A DNA stretch of 37,957 bases. It comes from an uncultured Cryomorphaceae bacterium. Its GTDB lineage: Bacteria > Bacteroidota > Bacteroidia > Flavobacteriales > Schleiferiaceae. The notes under the pieces are model-generated. The model saw nothing but the letters and a program-made list of their open reading frames with translations, ran no database searches and was not told the origin of the DNA. Positions 24,991 through 34,756 of the stretch are shown here, piece by piece. Positions within the stretch are counted from its first letter, which is position 1. Each line of letters opens with the position of its first letter. The position numbers were made by a program, and so were the translations under genes. Location of the stretch: assembly GCA_937129395.1 (NCBI GenBank), contig CAKZNE010000181.1, forward strand, positions 1 through 37,957. The letters are read 5' to 3'.

Positions 24991-25454
24991 GAATTAATAT
25001 TTACACCGACGGCGCGGCTAGGGGAAACCCTGGCCCAGGTGGCTATGGAATAGTTTTAGAAAGCGGCTCTCACCGAAAAGAAATGTGCCATGGTTTTCGC
25101 CATACAACAAACAATAGAATGGAATTGCTTGCTGTAATTGAAGCCCTAAAAGCTCTAAAAACTAACAAAGCTCAAGTTTTTATTTATTCCGACAGTAAAT
25201 ATGTTGTAGACACAATTAACAAAGGATGGATTTTTGGATGGGAGAAGAAGGCTTATAAAGGAAAAAAGAACCCAGACCTTTGGCGAAAGTTTATTGTCCT
25301 CCATCGAAAGTTTAAACCCACTTACATCTGGATTAAAGGGCATAATAATCACCCCCAAAACGAAAGGTGCGATGCTCTTGCGGTTCATGCCTCGATGCAA
25401 AAGGAATTAGAAGCCGATGTGTTTTTTGAAGAGCAGGGAGGAAAACTGATTTAA
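24987..25454 (+). CDS. rnhA: Ribonuclease HI
   Basis: A 155-residue nuclease that cuts RNA in RNA-DNA hybrids. All four acidic catalytic residues are visible: Asp8 in YTDGAARGNPGPGGYG, Glu46 in NNRMELLAVIEAL, Asp69 in YSDSKYVV, and Asp129 in NERCDALA. A His-containing loop precedes the last. The start is TTG at 24987 overlapping the purN stop as TTGA. The stop overlaps that of the convergent peptidase gene in TTAA. Confidence 0.95.
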   Translation: MRINIYTDGAARGNPGPGGYGIVLESGSHRKEMCHGFRHTTNNRMELLAVIEALKALKTNKAQVFIYSDSKYVVDTINKGWIFGWEKKAYKGKKNPDLWRKFIVLHRKFKPTYIWIKGHNNHPQNERCDALAVHASMQKELEADVFFEEQGGKLI

Positions 25455-26317
25455 AAGGCAATATAGTTTTTCGGGTCCACGGGGTTACCATCAAACCATA
25501 ACTCAAAGTGTAGGTGAGGACCAGTGCTCAGCTCACCTGAATTACCAATAATAGCGATCGGTTCCCCTGATTTTACAATTTCGCCCTGTTTTTTTAGCAA
25601 TGAAGCATTGTGTTTATAAACAGAAATGTAGTTGTTGGAATGCTGAATTAATAAAACATGCCCTGTTTCTACAGACCAGTCTGCAAAAATGACAATCCCA
25701 TCCTGGGTTGCCTTTACTACCTCGTTTTTTTCCGCAACAATATCCACCCCAAAATGAGACTCACGGGTATCGAATTCAGAAGTAATAAGGCCTTTGATTG
25801 GTGTAAAAAATGAAATAGGCGTTGCAGATTGATTATTGTGGATGGAGTTAATATTAAAACGCTCCTCTTCCTCCACATTTTGCCTTAAGGCAGATTCCTC
25901 TGCACTTATTTCCTTAGGTAAGGAAGCGTTAATAACAGAATCACTTTGAATGGTATCTGCAAAGTTTATAGGAGGCTTACCCGTAATTATATTCCTAATA
26001 TTAGCAAGGTATTTAGAATTGTAAACCTTATACCGCTTTAAACTGTCTGTTACTTCCGCAAGATCCCGAGCTTGACGTTTTAATTCTGTGCTGGAATAAC
26101 CAGGGATATATTCTCTGATACCTGTAAAAGCAATTAAAAAGGTGGTGGCTGTAATTAATATAAAAGCTCCAAAAACAGCTACCAGAAACACATTTAGCCT
26201 ACTTAGCTTTAGCGAAAGCTTTTCCTCAAAAGTATCATCATTAAGAACAACCAAACGGTATTTGTTTCGCAGTTTCTCAATTATTTTTTTTGATTCTTTT
26301 GGTTTGTCATCCCCCAT
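25451..26317 (-). CDS. Membrane-anchored M23 metallopeptidase
   Basis: A 288-residue peptidoglycan hydrolase or regulator. A short cytoplasmic N terminus leads to a membrane helix at about 42-64, then a helical periplasmic linker, then the LytM domain (about 170-288). Zinc ligands are intact: His188 and Asp192 in SHFGVD, and the HLH pair at 268-270 in GPHLHFELW. His236 in YKHNASL is the likely catalytic partner. It should therefore be active, unlike EnvC/NlpD-type activators. It is the last gene on this minus-strand run, 53 bp after the hydroxylase gene. A CAAATATC box at 26325-26332 might give it a near-leaderless promoter of its own. Confidence 0.93.
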   Translation of the reverse strand: MGDDKPKESKKIIEKLRNKYRLVVLNDDTFEEKLSLKLSRLNVFLVAVFGAFILITATTFLIAFTGIREYIPGYSSTELKRQARDLAEVTDSLKRYKVYNSKYLANIRNIITGKPPINFADTIQSDSVINASLPKEISAEESALRQNVEEEERFNINSIHNNQSATPISFFTPIKGLITSEFDTRESHFGVDIVAEKNEVVKATQDGIVIFADWSVETGHVLLIQHSNNYISVYKHNASLLKKQGEIVKSGEPIAIIGNSGELSTGPHLHFELWFDGNPVDPKNYIAF

Positions 26318-26370
26318 AGCTTGGCAAATATCGTAATTCCAATTTATCGACTTGGATTAATTTTAATATC

Positions 26371-27474
26371 CTAAGTCTCTTGCTTGGAAAAACATAATTT
26401 GAACCCAACATAAAAACAATGAATAGTAATTGCAGAAAACAAAATATATAGGATGGGCTCCGAAACCTGATTAAAAAACAGAAAGGCCCAAGAACTAAAA
26501 CAAAAAAGCAAAACCCAAAGAAATAACCCCCACTTTTTCCCATCCGATAAACCACCAATAGCTATTGTTCCTAAAAAAACAAGAGCAAAATACTGAGCCT
26601 TTTGGCTAAAAGACCAAATGTTTTCATTGGAAATATAAACTAACAGCAATCCGAATAATAAGATTCCACTTAGAGCAATAACCTTATCATTAAGAATGAA
26701 ACTTCTCCTGCTTTTTTTGGGTTTTGAAAACTTGAACCCAAAGAGTTTTATGAATGGGATATTATTGGCAAAAATGATATTATGACTTTGTTTATAATCC
26801 TTTACACCATATTGGATTGGGATGTCTTTTAAGATCTCTTGATAGCTACCAAACATCTTATCCCAAAAGATAAAAGTTCCTCCATAATTTTTGTCAACAT
26901 ATTCCGGATTCATGCCATGGTGAATTCTATGATGGGCAGGAGTAACCATAATTTTTTCTAAGAAACCGCTCTTTTTCACCAAACTGTTGTGGTTGTAAAA
27001 TTGAACGAGGTAATGTATGCTAGAGGTGGCAATAAAAATCTCAACAGGTACGCCAATAAGGGCCAGGACAATGAAAAAAGGAAAGGAACTTAAAGAGGAA
27101 TACCAAGAATTTCGAATTCCTAGAGAAAGACTAAAATGTTCTCCTTCGTGGTGAATTATGTGAACGGCCCAAAAAAGGGAAAGCTCATGATGAAGCCTGT
27201 GTAACCAATAAAAACAAAAATCCCAGGCTATAAACGCGAAAAACCACAGAAAATAATAATTCCAATGGTCTACAATTCCAAAACTAAAATGACTAACAAC
27301 CAGGTGAAATGCTGCAATTTCCCCACCTCTTAAGAGCCAAAGAAGGATATGCCCAGAATTGAGATTGAAAATAATTTCTTTCCAAGGGATTTTTTCTTTT
27401 TTAAAACGATGGACTATCCAAAGCTCAAGAAGAACTAAAATAATAAGCAGTGCATTTGCATATAATAAACTCAT
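26371..27474 (-). CDS. Sterol desaturase / fatty acid hydroxylase family protein
   Basis: A 367-residue integral membrane di-iron enzyme. The histidine clusters are complete: HRLHH at 92-96, HIIHH at 105-109, and HHRIHH at 181-186. At least four helices surround them. A C-terminal extension of about 110 residues adds roughly four more helices, like alkylglycerol monooxygenase (AGMO) rather than plain C-4 sterol oxidases; that comparison is from memory of the family. It would hydroxylate or desaturate a lipid chain. The ATG overlaps the stop of the FabH-like gene by one base, so it belongs to that operon. Confidence 0.88.
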   Translation of the reverse strand: MSLLYANALLIILVLLELWIVHRFKKEKIPWKEIIFNLNSGHILLWLLRGGEIAAFHLVVSHFSFGIVDHWNYYFLWFFAFIAWDFCFYWLHRLHHELSLFWAVHIIHHEGEHFSLSLGIRNSWYSSLSSFPFFIVLALIGVPVEIFIATSSIHYLVQFYNHNSLVKKSGFLEKIMVTPAHHRIHHGMNPEYVDKNYGGTFIFWDKMFGSYQEILKDIPIQYGVKDYKQSHNIIFANNIPFIKLFGFKFSKPKKSRRSFILNDKVIALSGILLFGLLLVYISNENIWSFSQKAQYFALVFLGTIAIGGLSDGKKWGLFLWVLLFCFSSWAFLFFNQVSEPILYILFSAITIHCFYVGFKLCFSKQET

Positions 27475-28475
27475 TATCGGCCGTATTTAAAAAGGAGTGA
27501 GCTAATGTTCATCCCTGCCGCAGTGCCAATTAACAAGCAATTATCTCCATTTTTTATTTGGCCCGTTTCAATTTGATTTACAAGGACAAGAGGAATGGAG
27601 GCGGCTATGCAATTTCCATATTCTGCCAGCTGATTTACAACCCTAGTTTTTTCAATACCCTCCAAACCAGACAAAACTTTAAAACCCATTTTACTGGCTT
27701 GATGAGGTAAAAACCAATCTATATTGGAAAAATCGATTTTCTGCTTCCTTTTAAACTCCTGGATAAAAGAAGGTAGTTTTTCAAATGCGAGATGCAATAA
27801 TTTCCGGCCTTCCATTTTAAAAGAGAATAGCTCTGGATTGTAGGGGTTGTTTTTTACATGATGTAAGTTTCCCCCTCCTTCGATTTGAGTATAAGAAACA
27901 GCCTCAGAAAAGGTTTTTTGCTGATGAGCAATAAAACCAAAGCTCCCAGAATCCTTAGTCACAATAACCGCAGCAGCTGCATCGCCAAACAAGCAGTACG
28001 TTTCTGGGTTTTTAGGGTTTAAACCATTCGAACTTATTTCTGAACTTACAATGGCAATATTTTCAAAATCTCCAGAAAGAAGCAAAAGGGAAGCGTAGTC
28101 CAAAGCACTAATAAAACTTGTACAAACGGAATTAATATCTACACAGGGAAAATCATCCCCATTTTCTAGCCCCAATTTGCTCTTAATCAAACAACTTCGA
28201 TTCGGAATAATTTGGTCGAATGTTGCTGAAGCAGAAATTATCAAATCCAGCTTTTTTGCGGGTAATTGAGCATCCAAAAGGGCTAAGTTTAAAGCTTTCA
28301 CAGCCATATCGGTGCCTGTTTCCCCCTCGGCCTTAAATCTGCGTTTTACCCCTATATTCTTTAGAATCCAACCGCTTTCTAAGCCTAGTTCATTCTCCAA
28401 CTCCCTGTTCTCCAGTAACTTTTTAGGAAGGTATTTACCCACCCCGCTAATTTTAAAGGGTCTTTTGATATTCAT
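27474..28475 (-). CDS. FabH-like ketoacyl synthase III
   Basis: A 333-residue thiolase-fold condensing enzyme. The KAS III triad is complete: Cys118 in DINSVCTSF, His258 in WFLPHQASK, and Asn288 in YGNCIAAS. The C terminus GTAAGMNISSLLFKYG is the family end. Unlike housekeeping FabH, it sits with a ligase, an SDR and a hydroxylase, so I read it as a specialised synthase. It would perform either malonyl extension or OleA-like head-to-head condensation. It overlaps the upstream ligase gene by 23 bp and the downstream hydroxylase gene by 1 bp. Confidence 0.9.
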   Translation of the reverse strand: MNIKRPFKISGVGKYLPKKLLENRELENELGLESGWILKNIGVKRRFKAEGETGTDMAVKALNLALLDAQLPAKKLDLIISASATFDQIIPNRSCLIKSKLGLENGDDFPCVDINSVCTSFISALDYASLLLLSGDFENIAIVSSEISSNGLNPKNPETYCLFGDAAAAVIVTKDSGSFGFIAHQQKTFSEAVSYTQIEGGGNLHHVKNNPYNPELFSFKMEGRKLLHLAFEKLPSFIQEFKRKQKIDFSNIDWFLPHQASKMGFKVLSGLEGIEKTRVVNQLAEYGNCIAASIPLVLVNQIETGQIKNGDNCLLIGTAAGMNISSLLFKYGR

Positions 28476-29736
28476 TTTTTACTCTAGTAAATTTGTCCAA
28501 CGGCGAATGTTTAAACTCGCGAAACTCAATTATTATTTCTTCAACATTATATTTTAAAAACAGCTTGGTTAAACTATTTTTTACAAGATTTTGAGTTTTT
28601 AATTTTCCGTCTTGATCTTTTAATTCCAATTCCACCACCACCTTTTTTGGTTCCACCAAAACAACCTTAAAATTTGAAATATCATCAGAGGAAATCAATA
28701 CCGCCCGACGAATAAAATCTGGAAATATCCGGACTTCATTTTCCTTAACTGCAAAGCTAAAAACATCATCAGAACGACCTTCAATTTTCTCAATAACCGT
28801 GGATTTTAAACCACAATTACATTTTGGCCCCTCATGGATAATATCATTTAATTCATAGTTGGCCAGAATTTGAGATGTTCTCAGGTAATCTGTAATAATG
28901 GGGTGAAAACGACTCTGGTTTTTATCTAAATAAGCCTTTTCAATTTTCAACCAATCTTCATTAAAATGCAAGGAACCCTTGGAACAAGTATGTGCCAAAA
29001 AACCTTCTGTGCATTGATACACCTGATCAACTCGTTTTCCAAAAACACCCTCTAAATATTCCTTCTGATCTTGCTCCAATACCTCAGCAACAGAAATTAT
29101 TTTTTTAAAAAAGGGTTTTCGCTTTTTCGCCTCAAAAAGTTGTGCAATGGAAACCAATACAGAGGGTTGAGCGACCAATATTTGAGGAGAAAAGTCAAGC
29201 AATTTCTCAAAATGCTCAGGGATTGGATCGAGAATATCAAAAAAGCGAAACGTTAAAAGCTTTGAATTAACGGACTCGTATAAATTGTTATTAGCCCTTA
29301 AAAAAAAGGCAACTTTTCGTTTGCGAAAGGAAAAACCTATTACCCTATCCAATATGGCCGCAACCCAAATTTCTTTTTCTCGCTTACCGGTTAAAAAGAT
29401 CCCCTTATTTCCGCTTGTTCCCGAAGATAAACCAACACTTATGGAACCGATGTTTGATGAAAAGTCACGAGTTTCTTCGCTTTTCAAGGCAAGTGAGAAG
29501 GCCCTTTCCTTTTGGATTCCTAGACTGTTTAACTGATCAAAATTTTCCATAAAAATGGATTTATTCATTTTTGGAAATGCACCTTGTTTGTCTACATAAG
29601 AATGGTAAAAAGGAGTTTTCTTTAAAATTCGGTTCCAAGAATTTTTTCGCCAAAAAACAACCTTGGTTGAAGAAAACCTTCGCGAAAGCCTTAAGCTGAT
29701 AAAATATAAAAGGACCTTGAGTTTAGATATTTTCAT
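28453..29736 (-). CDS. PaaK/F390-synthetase-like adenylate-forming enzyme
   Basis: A 427-residue protein from the ATG at 29736. The AMP-binding P-loop is GLSSGTSGNKGIF at about 102-114. A zinc-type CNCG and a GRSDD hinge in the C-terminal third match PaaK/CapK/coenzyme F390 synthetase relatives. Such enzymes activate a carboxylate as an adenylate, usually for thioester formation. The acyl acceptor here is unknown. A start at 29775 is possible but would overlap the upstream gene by 53 bp and add a basic stretch read out of frame from it; the chosen start overlaps by 14 bp. LuxE-type acyl-protein synthetase is the nearest alternative label. Confidence 0.8.
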   Translation of the reverse strand: MKISKLKVLLYFISLRLSRRFSSTKVVFWRKNSWNRILKKTPFYHSYVDKQGAFPKMNKSIFMENFDQLNSLGIQKERAFSLALKSEETRDFSSNIGSISVGLSSGTSGNKGIFLTGKREKEIWVAAILDRVIGFSFRKRKVAFFLRANNNLYESVNSKLLTFRFFDILDPIPEHFEKLLDFSPQILVAQPSVLVSIAQLFEAKKRKPFFKKIISVAEVLEQDQKEYLEGVFGKRVDQVYQCTEGFLAHTCSKGSLHFNEDWLKIEKAYLDKNQSRFHPIITDYLRTSQILANYELNDIIHEGPKCNCGLKSTVIEKIEGRSDDVFSFAVKENEVRIFPDFIRRAVLISSDDISNFKVVLVEPKKVVVELELKDQDGKLKTQNLVKNSLTKLFLKYNVEEIIIEFREFKHSPLDKFTRVKNEYQKTL

Positions 29737-30568
29737 CCTTTTGTTTTTGACGAATCTCCAAATAGGTTTTTTCACAATGACAAGGAATAATCAAGGTGTC
29801 TGGATTGGATTTGTGATACAAATGAATTCGCATTAAAGATTCCTTAAAATTTTTCCAAGAATGAAAAAACAGGCGAACCATAGAATTAGGAAGATCTAGA
29901 TTTTCATAATTATCTTTTAGCCATGCTGCATCTGCAATCAAAAAAACATTTTGAGTTTTTGTTTTAAAAAGAATCCCAAATTGGCCCTTTGCATGTCCTT
30001 CTAACGGGCAGGTCCAAACACTTCCATCTCCAAAAAGATCGTTGATTTTACCAAGGTCTGGGTCCATTTTGCCCAAGCTTGAGTTTTCAATAAATTGAAG
30101 TCTGGATTCAAAATCCGATGGAATTTGGCTGGGTAAAAAGCCTTTAAACAAAGCCCCGAACCCTTTACTGCCCTTCACCTCCTCCCAAGCAGATTTGGAA
30201 CAAATATATTTGGCATTCGGAAAATCCTTTAAGCCACCAATATGATCTCCATGAAAATGAGAAATAATAATATATTTTATTTGATCGTGAGGAACGCCCA
30301 ATTGAATTAAGGTTTCTTTGGCTGTTTCGTGTTTTTGTAAATAAACCTTGGTGGCTTTGGCGTAAAGTGAAAGGGGAAATTTATTAGTGGCTTTGAAAAA
30401 CTCTTGAGAATATCCTGTATCAAATAAGATATAACCAATTTCAGGGTGTTTGATTAGTGCATAAGTTGCATAAAACCGAATGTTCTTTTTTGCTCCAGAA
30501 ACTTTGGCAATGGATTCTTTTGCCGTACAATATCCAGCGGCCAGAAGTTTAAATTCCAGCATTTTCAT
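29723..30568 (-). CDS. Metallo-beta-lactamase-fold hydrolase, lactonase-like
   Basis: A 281-residue protein with a full two-metal site: His104, His106, Asp108 and His109 in SHFHGDHIGG, His192 in EGHAKGQFG, Asp213 in IADAAW, and His264 in IPCHCE. The early LFDTGYSQEF segment and overall layout resemble N-acyl-homoserine-lactone lactonases, so a lactone or thioester substrate is plausible. This is inference. No signal peptide is seen, so it is cytoplasmic. It overlaps the reductase gene upstream by 20 bp and the ligase gene downstream by 14 bp. Confidence 0.88.
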   Translation of the reverse strand: MKMLEFKLLAAGYCTAKESIAKVSGAKKNIRFYATYALIKHPEIGYILFDTGYSQEFFKATNKFPLSLYAKATKVYLQKHETAKETLIQLGVPHDQIKYIIISHFHGDHIGGLKDFPNAKYICSKSAWEEVKGSKGFGALFKGFLPSQIPSDFESRLQFIENSSLGKMDPDLGKINDLFGDGSVWTCPLEGHAKGQFGILFKTKTQNVFLIADAAWLKDNYENLDLPNSMVRLFFHSWKNFKESLMRIHLYHKSNPDTLIIPCHCEKTYLEIRQKQKDENI

Positions 30569-31556
30569 CGCTTTTTATTTTATACCATTTCACAAATTCC
30601 AAAATTGCTTCATCCGTACTTTGAAGCGCTTTATAATTAAGTTTATTTTGGGCTTTTTCAATGGAAAAACTGAAGGACTTTGCCAAAGTACCAACTGAAT
30701 ATTTTGTGAGAACGGGCTCTCCTGATTTTGAATTATAGCGAGCATTCCATTCCATAAGCTGAGCAACAATCATTAAAAACCCAAAAGACATTTTTGACTT
30801 TAAGCTTTCAAAACCTAGAAGTTCCAATACAGAATTTATGGCTGTCCAAAGATTAACCGGCTTTCCATTGGAAATATTATAATCTTCATTCCAACTTTCC
30901 TCTTTAGCTATTATTGATAAATAAATACAGTTCACCATATTATATACGGAGGTGAGATCTACTTGGTTGTTTCCTTTGCCGATTATTTTTAATCGACCTT
31001 CTTTATAGGATCGAATCAACCTTGGCATTATTACCGTATCACCCCTGCCGATAAGGGCGCGAGGTCTAAGAATTATAAAACTTAGACCTGAGTTTTGAAG
31101 CATTTTTTCTGCTTCCAATTTAGTTTTTGAGTAATTGTTTACTGCCTTCTGGGGTTTTGGATTGGTTTCCTTTATAGAAATTTGGTCTTTATAATTAAAG
31201 AAAACGCTAGGACTAGAAATATAGATAAACTTTTTTACCTCGTGCTTTTTCGCCTTTTGGATTAGATGTTTTTGGCTTTTAATATTTGCCGAATAAAACT
31301 CAGAATAAGTGCCCCATGGGGAAGAAAGGCTTGCGCAATTAATAATAAGGTCTAGCTTGTTGGCGAATAGGGAACTTACAAAGGCCGAGTCTTCAAGATC
31401 GCCTAATAAATACTGAACCTTTGGGTGGACTAGTTTTGGATGCTGTGAAAATTTTCTTCCAGTAGCAACAATTTCTTGAATTTCATTTTTTTCGCATAAA
31501 AACTCCAAAGTACGGCTACCAAGGAAACCTGTGGCACCAGTAATTAATAATCTCAT
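30549..31556 (-). CDS. NAD-dependent epimerase/dehydratase (extended SDR, 3-beta-HSD-like)
   Basis: A 335-residue Rossmann protein. The dinucleotide motif GATGFLGSRT is at 7-16, and the catalytic Tyr142 and Lys146 are in YSKTK with Ser114/115 upstream (IYISSPSVFF). The SSPSVFF segment and long C-terminal half fit the 3-beta-hydroxysteroid dehydrogenase-like branch, which includes OleD of olefin synthesis. It is the first gene of the five-gene operon. A sugar-nucleotide epimerase is the alternative, but the neighbours favour a beta-keto lipid substrate (inference). Confidence 0.86.
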   Translation of the reverse strand: MRLLITGATGFLGSRTLEFLCEKNEIQEIVATGRKFSQHPKLVHPKVQYLLGDLEDSAFVSSLFANKLDLIINCASLSSPWGTYSEFYSANIKSQKHLIQKAKKHEVKKFIYISSPSVFFNYKDQISIKETNPKPQKAVNNYSKTKLEAEKMLQNSGLSFIILRPRALIGRGDTVIMPRLIRSYKEGRLKIIGKGNNQVDLTSVYNMVNCIYLSIIAKEESWNEDYNISNGKPVNLWTAINSVLELLGFESLKSKMSFGFLMIVAQLMEWNARYNSKSGEPVLTKYSVGTLAKSFSFSIEKAQNKLNYKALQSTDEAILEFVKWYKIKSDENAGI

Positions 31557-31745
31557 TTAAGGGATATTTGGCTTAGCTGGATAAAGGTAATTTAATTCTA
31601 AGAAAGGAGGGTGGAATTGTATTTCCTTAAAATAGAATTGTGGATTAAACAATTATCTTTAATCATTTCACCGCCGTAGCATTATTTTTTATAATATTTT
31701 TGCCGCTTTTCTGTTATCAGACCCTATTTGCTTCATATTTGCAAG
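31557..31745. promoter_or_regulatory. Divergent promoter region: lipid-type operon and porW
   Basis: A spacer between divergent genes. On the plus strand TATTTTTG at 31695-31702 is an exact -7 box for porW. On the minus strand TACCTTTA at 31589-31582 is one base off and may serve the SDR-led operon. An AATTGT/ACAATT inverted repeat lies between. No RNA gene is seen. Confidence 0.45.
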
Positions 31746-34343
31746 GTGAGAAAAGCGCAACTTCACATATTACTATTGGCATTTGGCCTTATTTTAATTT
31801 CTTCCTGTAAAAGAACAAAGGACACTTTTACAAGTAGAACTTACCATAATATGGTCTCTAAATTTAATCCCCTTTTCAACGGGGAGCAAGCTCTGCTAAA
31901 GGCGGAAGCAACCATGGAGCTCCAGCACAAGGATAATTTCGATGAAATTTTACCGGTTTATAAATTAGGAGATGAGCAATTAATTAGTTCTCTAAAACCA
32001 GATTTGGATAAGGCCATTGAAAAGGGCTCGAAAGTTATCCAAGGCCATTCCATGCTAATTAAAAACAGCCAAAAAAATAAATATATAGACAATTGTTACG
32101 TGCTAATTGGTACGGCTCGATTTTACCAAAGGGATTATTTACGCGCTCTGGAAACATTCAATTATGTGCTTTTGGAATACCCAAAAGAAGAAGCTGTTTA
32201 TGAGGCTAAAATGTGGGCTGCCAAATGTAAAACCGCTCTAGGAAATACATTAGCAGCAAAAGAAGATTTTGAAAAAATTTACAGAGAAAAAAAAGTAGAC
32301 AAAAAACTAAAGGCGGATATTTTTGCTAGTTATGCTCAATTGGAAATTAACGAAAAAAGGTATAAGCCATCTTATCAATTATTGCAACAAGCGATTTCTC
32401 ATAGTAAAAGCAAAAAACAAAGAATTAGATGGCTGTTTATATGTGGTCAACTGCAAGCGAAATTGGGAAATGACTTTGAGGCAAGAGAAATTTTTGGAAA
32501 GGTTATTAAAAAAGGACCGCCCTATGCGCTATTGTTTCAAGCCCAACTAAACCGAGCTCGAAATTTTGATGTAGAGCTAAACGATATTTCCAAGGCCTAC
32601 GACGAGTTGGAGGATATGCTTAAGGATGATAAGAACTTTGATAATAGAGATCAAATCTATTATGCCATGGCAGAAATTGCCGAGAAGCTAGAGGAAGAAG
32701 GCTTAATGGAGGACTATTTAAAAAAATCTGTAAAGGCTTTTACCACCAACAACAAACAAAAAGCACTGAGTTTTTTAAAGCTCGCCGAACTAAATTTTAC
32801 CAACAGAGAGTATATAACGGCAGAGGCCTATTTTGATAGCACCTTTAAATCAATGGATGCTAGTGATCCTCGATATGCGCTTATTCAACAAAGGAAAATT
32901 AGTCTTGGCAAGCTGGTTGAAAACCTGGATGTTATTGATTTTCAGGATAGTCTTCAATATTTGGCAGGGCTAGACGAATCGGAAAGAACCTTGAAAATTC
33001 AAAGGCAAATTGAAAAATTAAAGGAAGAAGATGCCGCTAAAAAAGAAGCTGAATTTAGAGGGAATGACTTTTCAAACCTCAATGGAGAAACCAATAAAGG
33101 TGGAAACTTTGGAAACCCAGCGGCACCAGGGGGTGGAGCACAATGGTATTTTTACAACACCAATATTAGATCCATAGGATTAAGAGACTTCACCAATAAA
33201 TTTGGAGAAAGAAAACTGGAGGATAACTGGAGAAGAAAAAACAAGGAGACTCTTGCCAATGTTGAAGTAGAAGAGGAAAATGACCCAGATTCTAGTACGG
33301 TTGAAGAAACAAATACGGACAAATATGCCATTGAAAACTTCATAAAAGACATTCCTTTGAGTCCAGAGGCAATGGAGGCGAGTAATGAAAAAATTATTCA
33401 AGCCTATCAAAATTGCGGAAGAATCTATAAAGATAATCTTGAAGATCTTGATGCGGCCATCGAATCTCTGGAAGATCTTTTGGGGCGTTTCAACAATTTC
33501 GCCCAACAAACCAGAGTATGGTATACACTATATCGGATTTATCTTACCCTAGAAAATGAGGGGGAAAAAGAAAAGTATAAAAAGTTGATTTTAGATAATG
33601 ACCCAGAATCTGAATATGCCTATCTTATTTTAAATGAAGGAAAGGAAATTAAAGACCCAAAAGGCGAGGAAGCGAAAAACGATTATTCTTTGGCCTATGA
33701 TGAATATAGTTTGGGAAATTATTCAAAATCCTTAGGGATGGCAGGATCTGGAATTCAAAAACATAGCGAATCCAAATTTTTACCAAAATTCCACCTTTTA
33801 AAATCCTTCAACCTGGCCAAGCTTAATAAAAAGGATGAGTTCATTAACAACCTCAAACTAATTATTGATTTATATCCAGACACGGAGGAGTCTGCTGAAG
33901 CGGAGTCCATTTTATCTCATTTTGTTTTTAGCGAGGATCCCGGTGATGTTGAGGAAGAAGAAGGAACAGGTACACCTTATCAGTTTAATAAAAACATGCA
34001 GCATAAATATGTTGTGGTAGTTCCAAATAAGGGTTCGGCAGTAAATCAATTGAGAATAAAACTAACCGACTTTAACAAGAAATTTTTCCCAGCATTAAAT
34101 TTAAATACCAAAAGCCTTTTGATGGGTTCAGAATCCCAATTAATTGTGATTAGCAATTTTAAAAATTCCGATGAAGCATTGGGCTTTTATAGGAGTTTGG
34201 TTTCCCAGAAAGTTTTGGAGCAGGAGCTTGATAAATCGAGTTTTCAGCATTTTGTAATTTCGTCGGATAATTTCCCAATGTTTTATACCGCAAAAAAGGT
34301 TGGAGAGTATCTTAAGTATTTTGAAACCAATTATTTAAAATGA
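31746..34343 (+). CDS. porW/sprE: Type IX secretion system lipoprotein PorW/SprE
   Basis: An 865-residue lipoprotein needed for type IX secretion and gliding in Flavobacterium (SprE) and Porphyromonas (PorW). The signal peptide and lipobox end in ISSC. The family start TSRTYHNMVSKFNPLFNGE and DNFDEILPVY follow. Several tetratricopeptide-like helical repeats fill about 80-400 and 540-720, separated by a low-complexity linker (NKGGNFGNPAAPGGG). A C-terminal alpha/beta domain closes the protein. The start is GTG at 31746, preferred for its compact signal peptide; TTG at 31728 would add MLHICK. It leads into bactofilin and the ATP synthase genes with overlapping ends. Confidence 0.9.
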   Translation: MRKAQLHILLLAFGLILISSCKRTKDTFTSRTYHNMVSKFNPLFNGEQALLKAEATMELQHKDNFDEILPVYKLGDEQLISSLKPDLDKAIEKGSKVIQGHSMLIKNSQKNKYIDNCYVLIGTARFYQRDYLRALETFNYVLLEYPKEEAVYEAKMWAAKCKTALGNTLAAKEDFEKIYREKKVDKKLKADIFASYAQLEINEKRYKPSYQLLQQAISHSKSKKQRIRWLFICGQLQAKLGNDFEAREIFGKVIKKGPPYALLFQAQLNRARNFDVELNDISKAYDELEDMLKDDKNFDNRDQIYYAMAEIAEKLEEEGLMEDYLKKSVKAFTTNNKQKALSFLKLAELNFTNREYITAEAYFDSTFKSMDASDPRYALIQQRKISLGKLVENLDVIDFQDSLQYLAGLDESERTLKIQRQIEKLKEEDAAKKEAEFRGNDFSNLNGETNKGGNFGNPAAPGGGAQWYFYNTNIRSIGLRDFTNKFGERKLEDNWRRKNKETLANVEVEEENDPDSSTVEETNTDKYAIENFIKDIPLSPEAMEASNEKIIQAYQNCGRIYKDNLEDLDAAIESLEDLLGRFNNFAQQTRVWYTLYRIYLTLENEGEKEKYKKLILDNDPESEYAYLILNEGKEIKDPKGEEAKNDYSLAYDEYSLGNYSKSLGMAGSGIQKHSESKFLPKFHLLKSFNLAKLNKKDEFINNLKLIIDLYPDTEESAEAESILSHFVFSEDPGDVEEEEGTGTPYQFNKNMQHKYVVVVPNKGSAVNQLRIKLTDFNKKFFPALNLNTKSLLMGSESQLIVISNFKNSDEALGFYRSLVSQKVLEQELDKSSFQHFVISSDNFPMFYTAKKVGEYLKYFETNYLK

Positions 34344-34756
34344 TGAAAAAGAAAGGAGGACCGGAATTAAACCAAGCAAGTAATAGAATTCTTGCTGGTA
34401 CTTCTATTGAAGGAGAAATTCACTCCAAAGGAGACTTCCGTGTGGACGGAAAAATAAAAGGGAAAATTGAAATTACAGGAAAACTTGTAATAGGTGAAAA
34501 CGGACATGTGGAAGGTGAAATAATTTGCGCACATGCAAATATCGCCGGATCCTTTAAAGGTAGATTGGAAGTAAGTGAATTGCTAAGCTTAAAAGAACAA
34601 GCGAAAGTTCATGGAGATGTTATTACCAATAAATTATCCATTGAACCGGGAGCAGAATTTACAGGCTCTTGTAATATGGGTGCCGTAGTTCGCGAAATGG
34701 CAAATGATGATGGATCCAAAGAAACCAGAAGAGAAAAAGAACAAGCAAGGGCTTAA
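34340..34756 (+). CDS. Bactofilin (polymer-forming cytoskeletal protein)
   Basis: A 138-residue protein. The central right-handed beta-helix runs from about 17 to 115, with repeating short strands (GTSIEGEIHSKGDFRVDGK, GEIICAHANIAGSFKG). A short basic N terminus and a charged C-terminal tail flank it, as in bactofilins, which polymerise on the inner membrane and organise envelope growth. Its ATG overlaps the porW stop (ATGATGA). Its last 47-53 bp overlap the start of atpZ in a different frame. Confidence 0.92.
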   Translation: MMKKKGGPELNQASNRILAGTSIEGEIHSKGDFRVDGKIKGKIEITGKLVIGENGHVEGEIICAHANIAGSFKGRLEVSELLSLKEQAKVHGDVITNKLSIEPGAEFTGSCNMGAVVREMANDDGSKETRREKEQARA

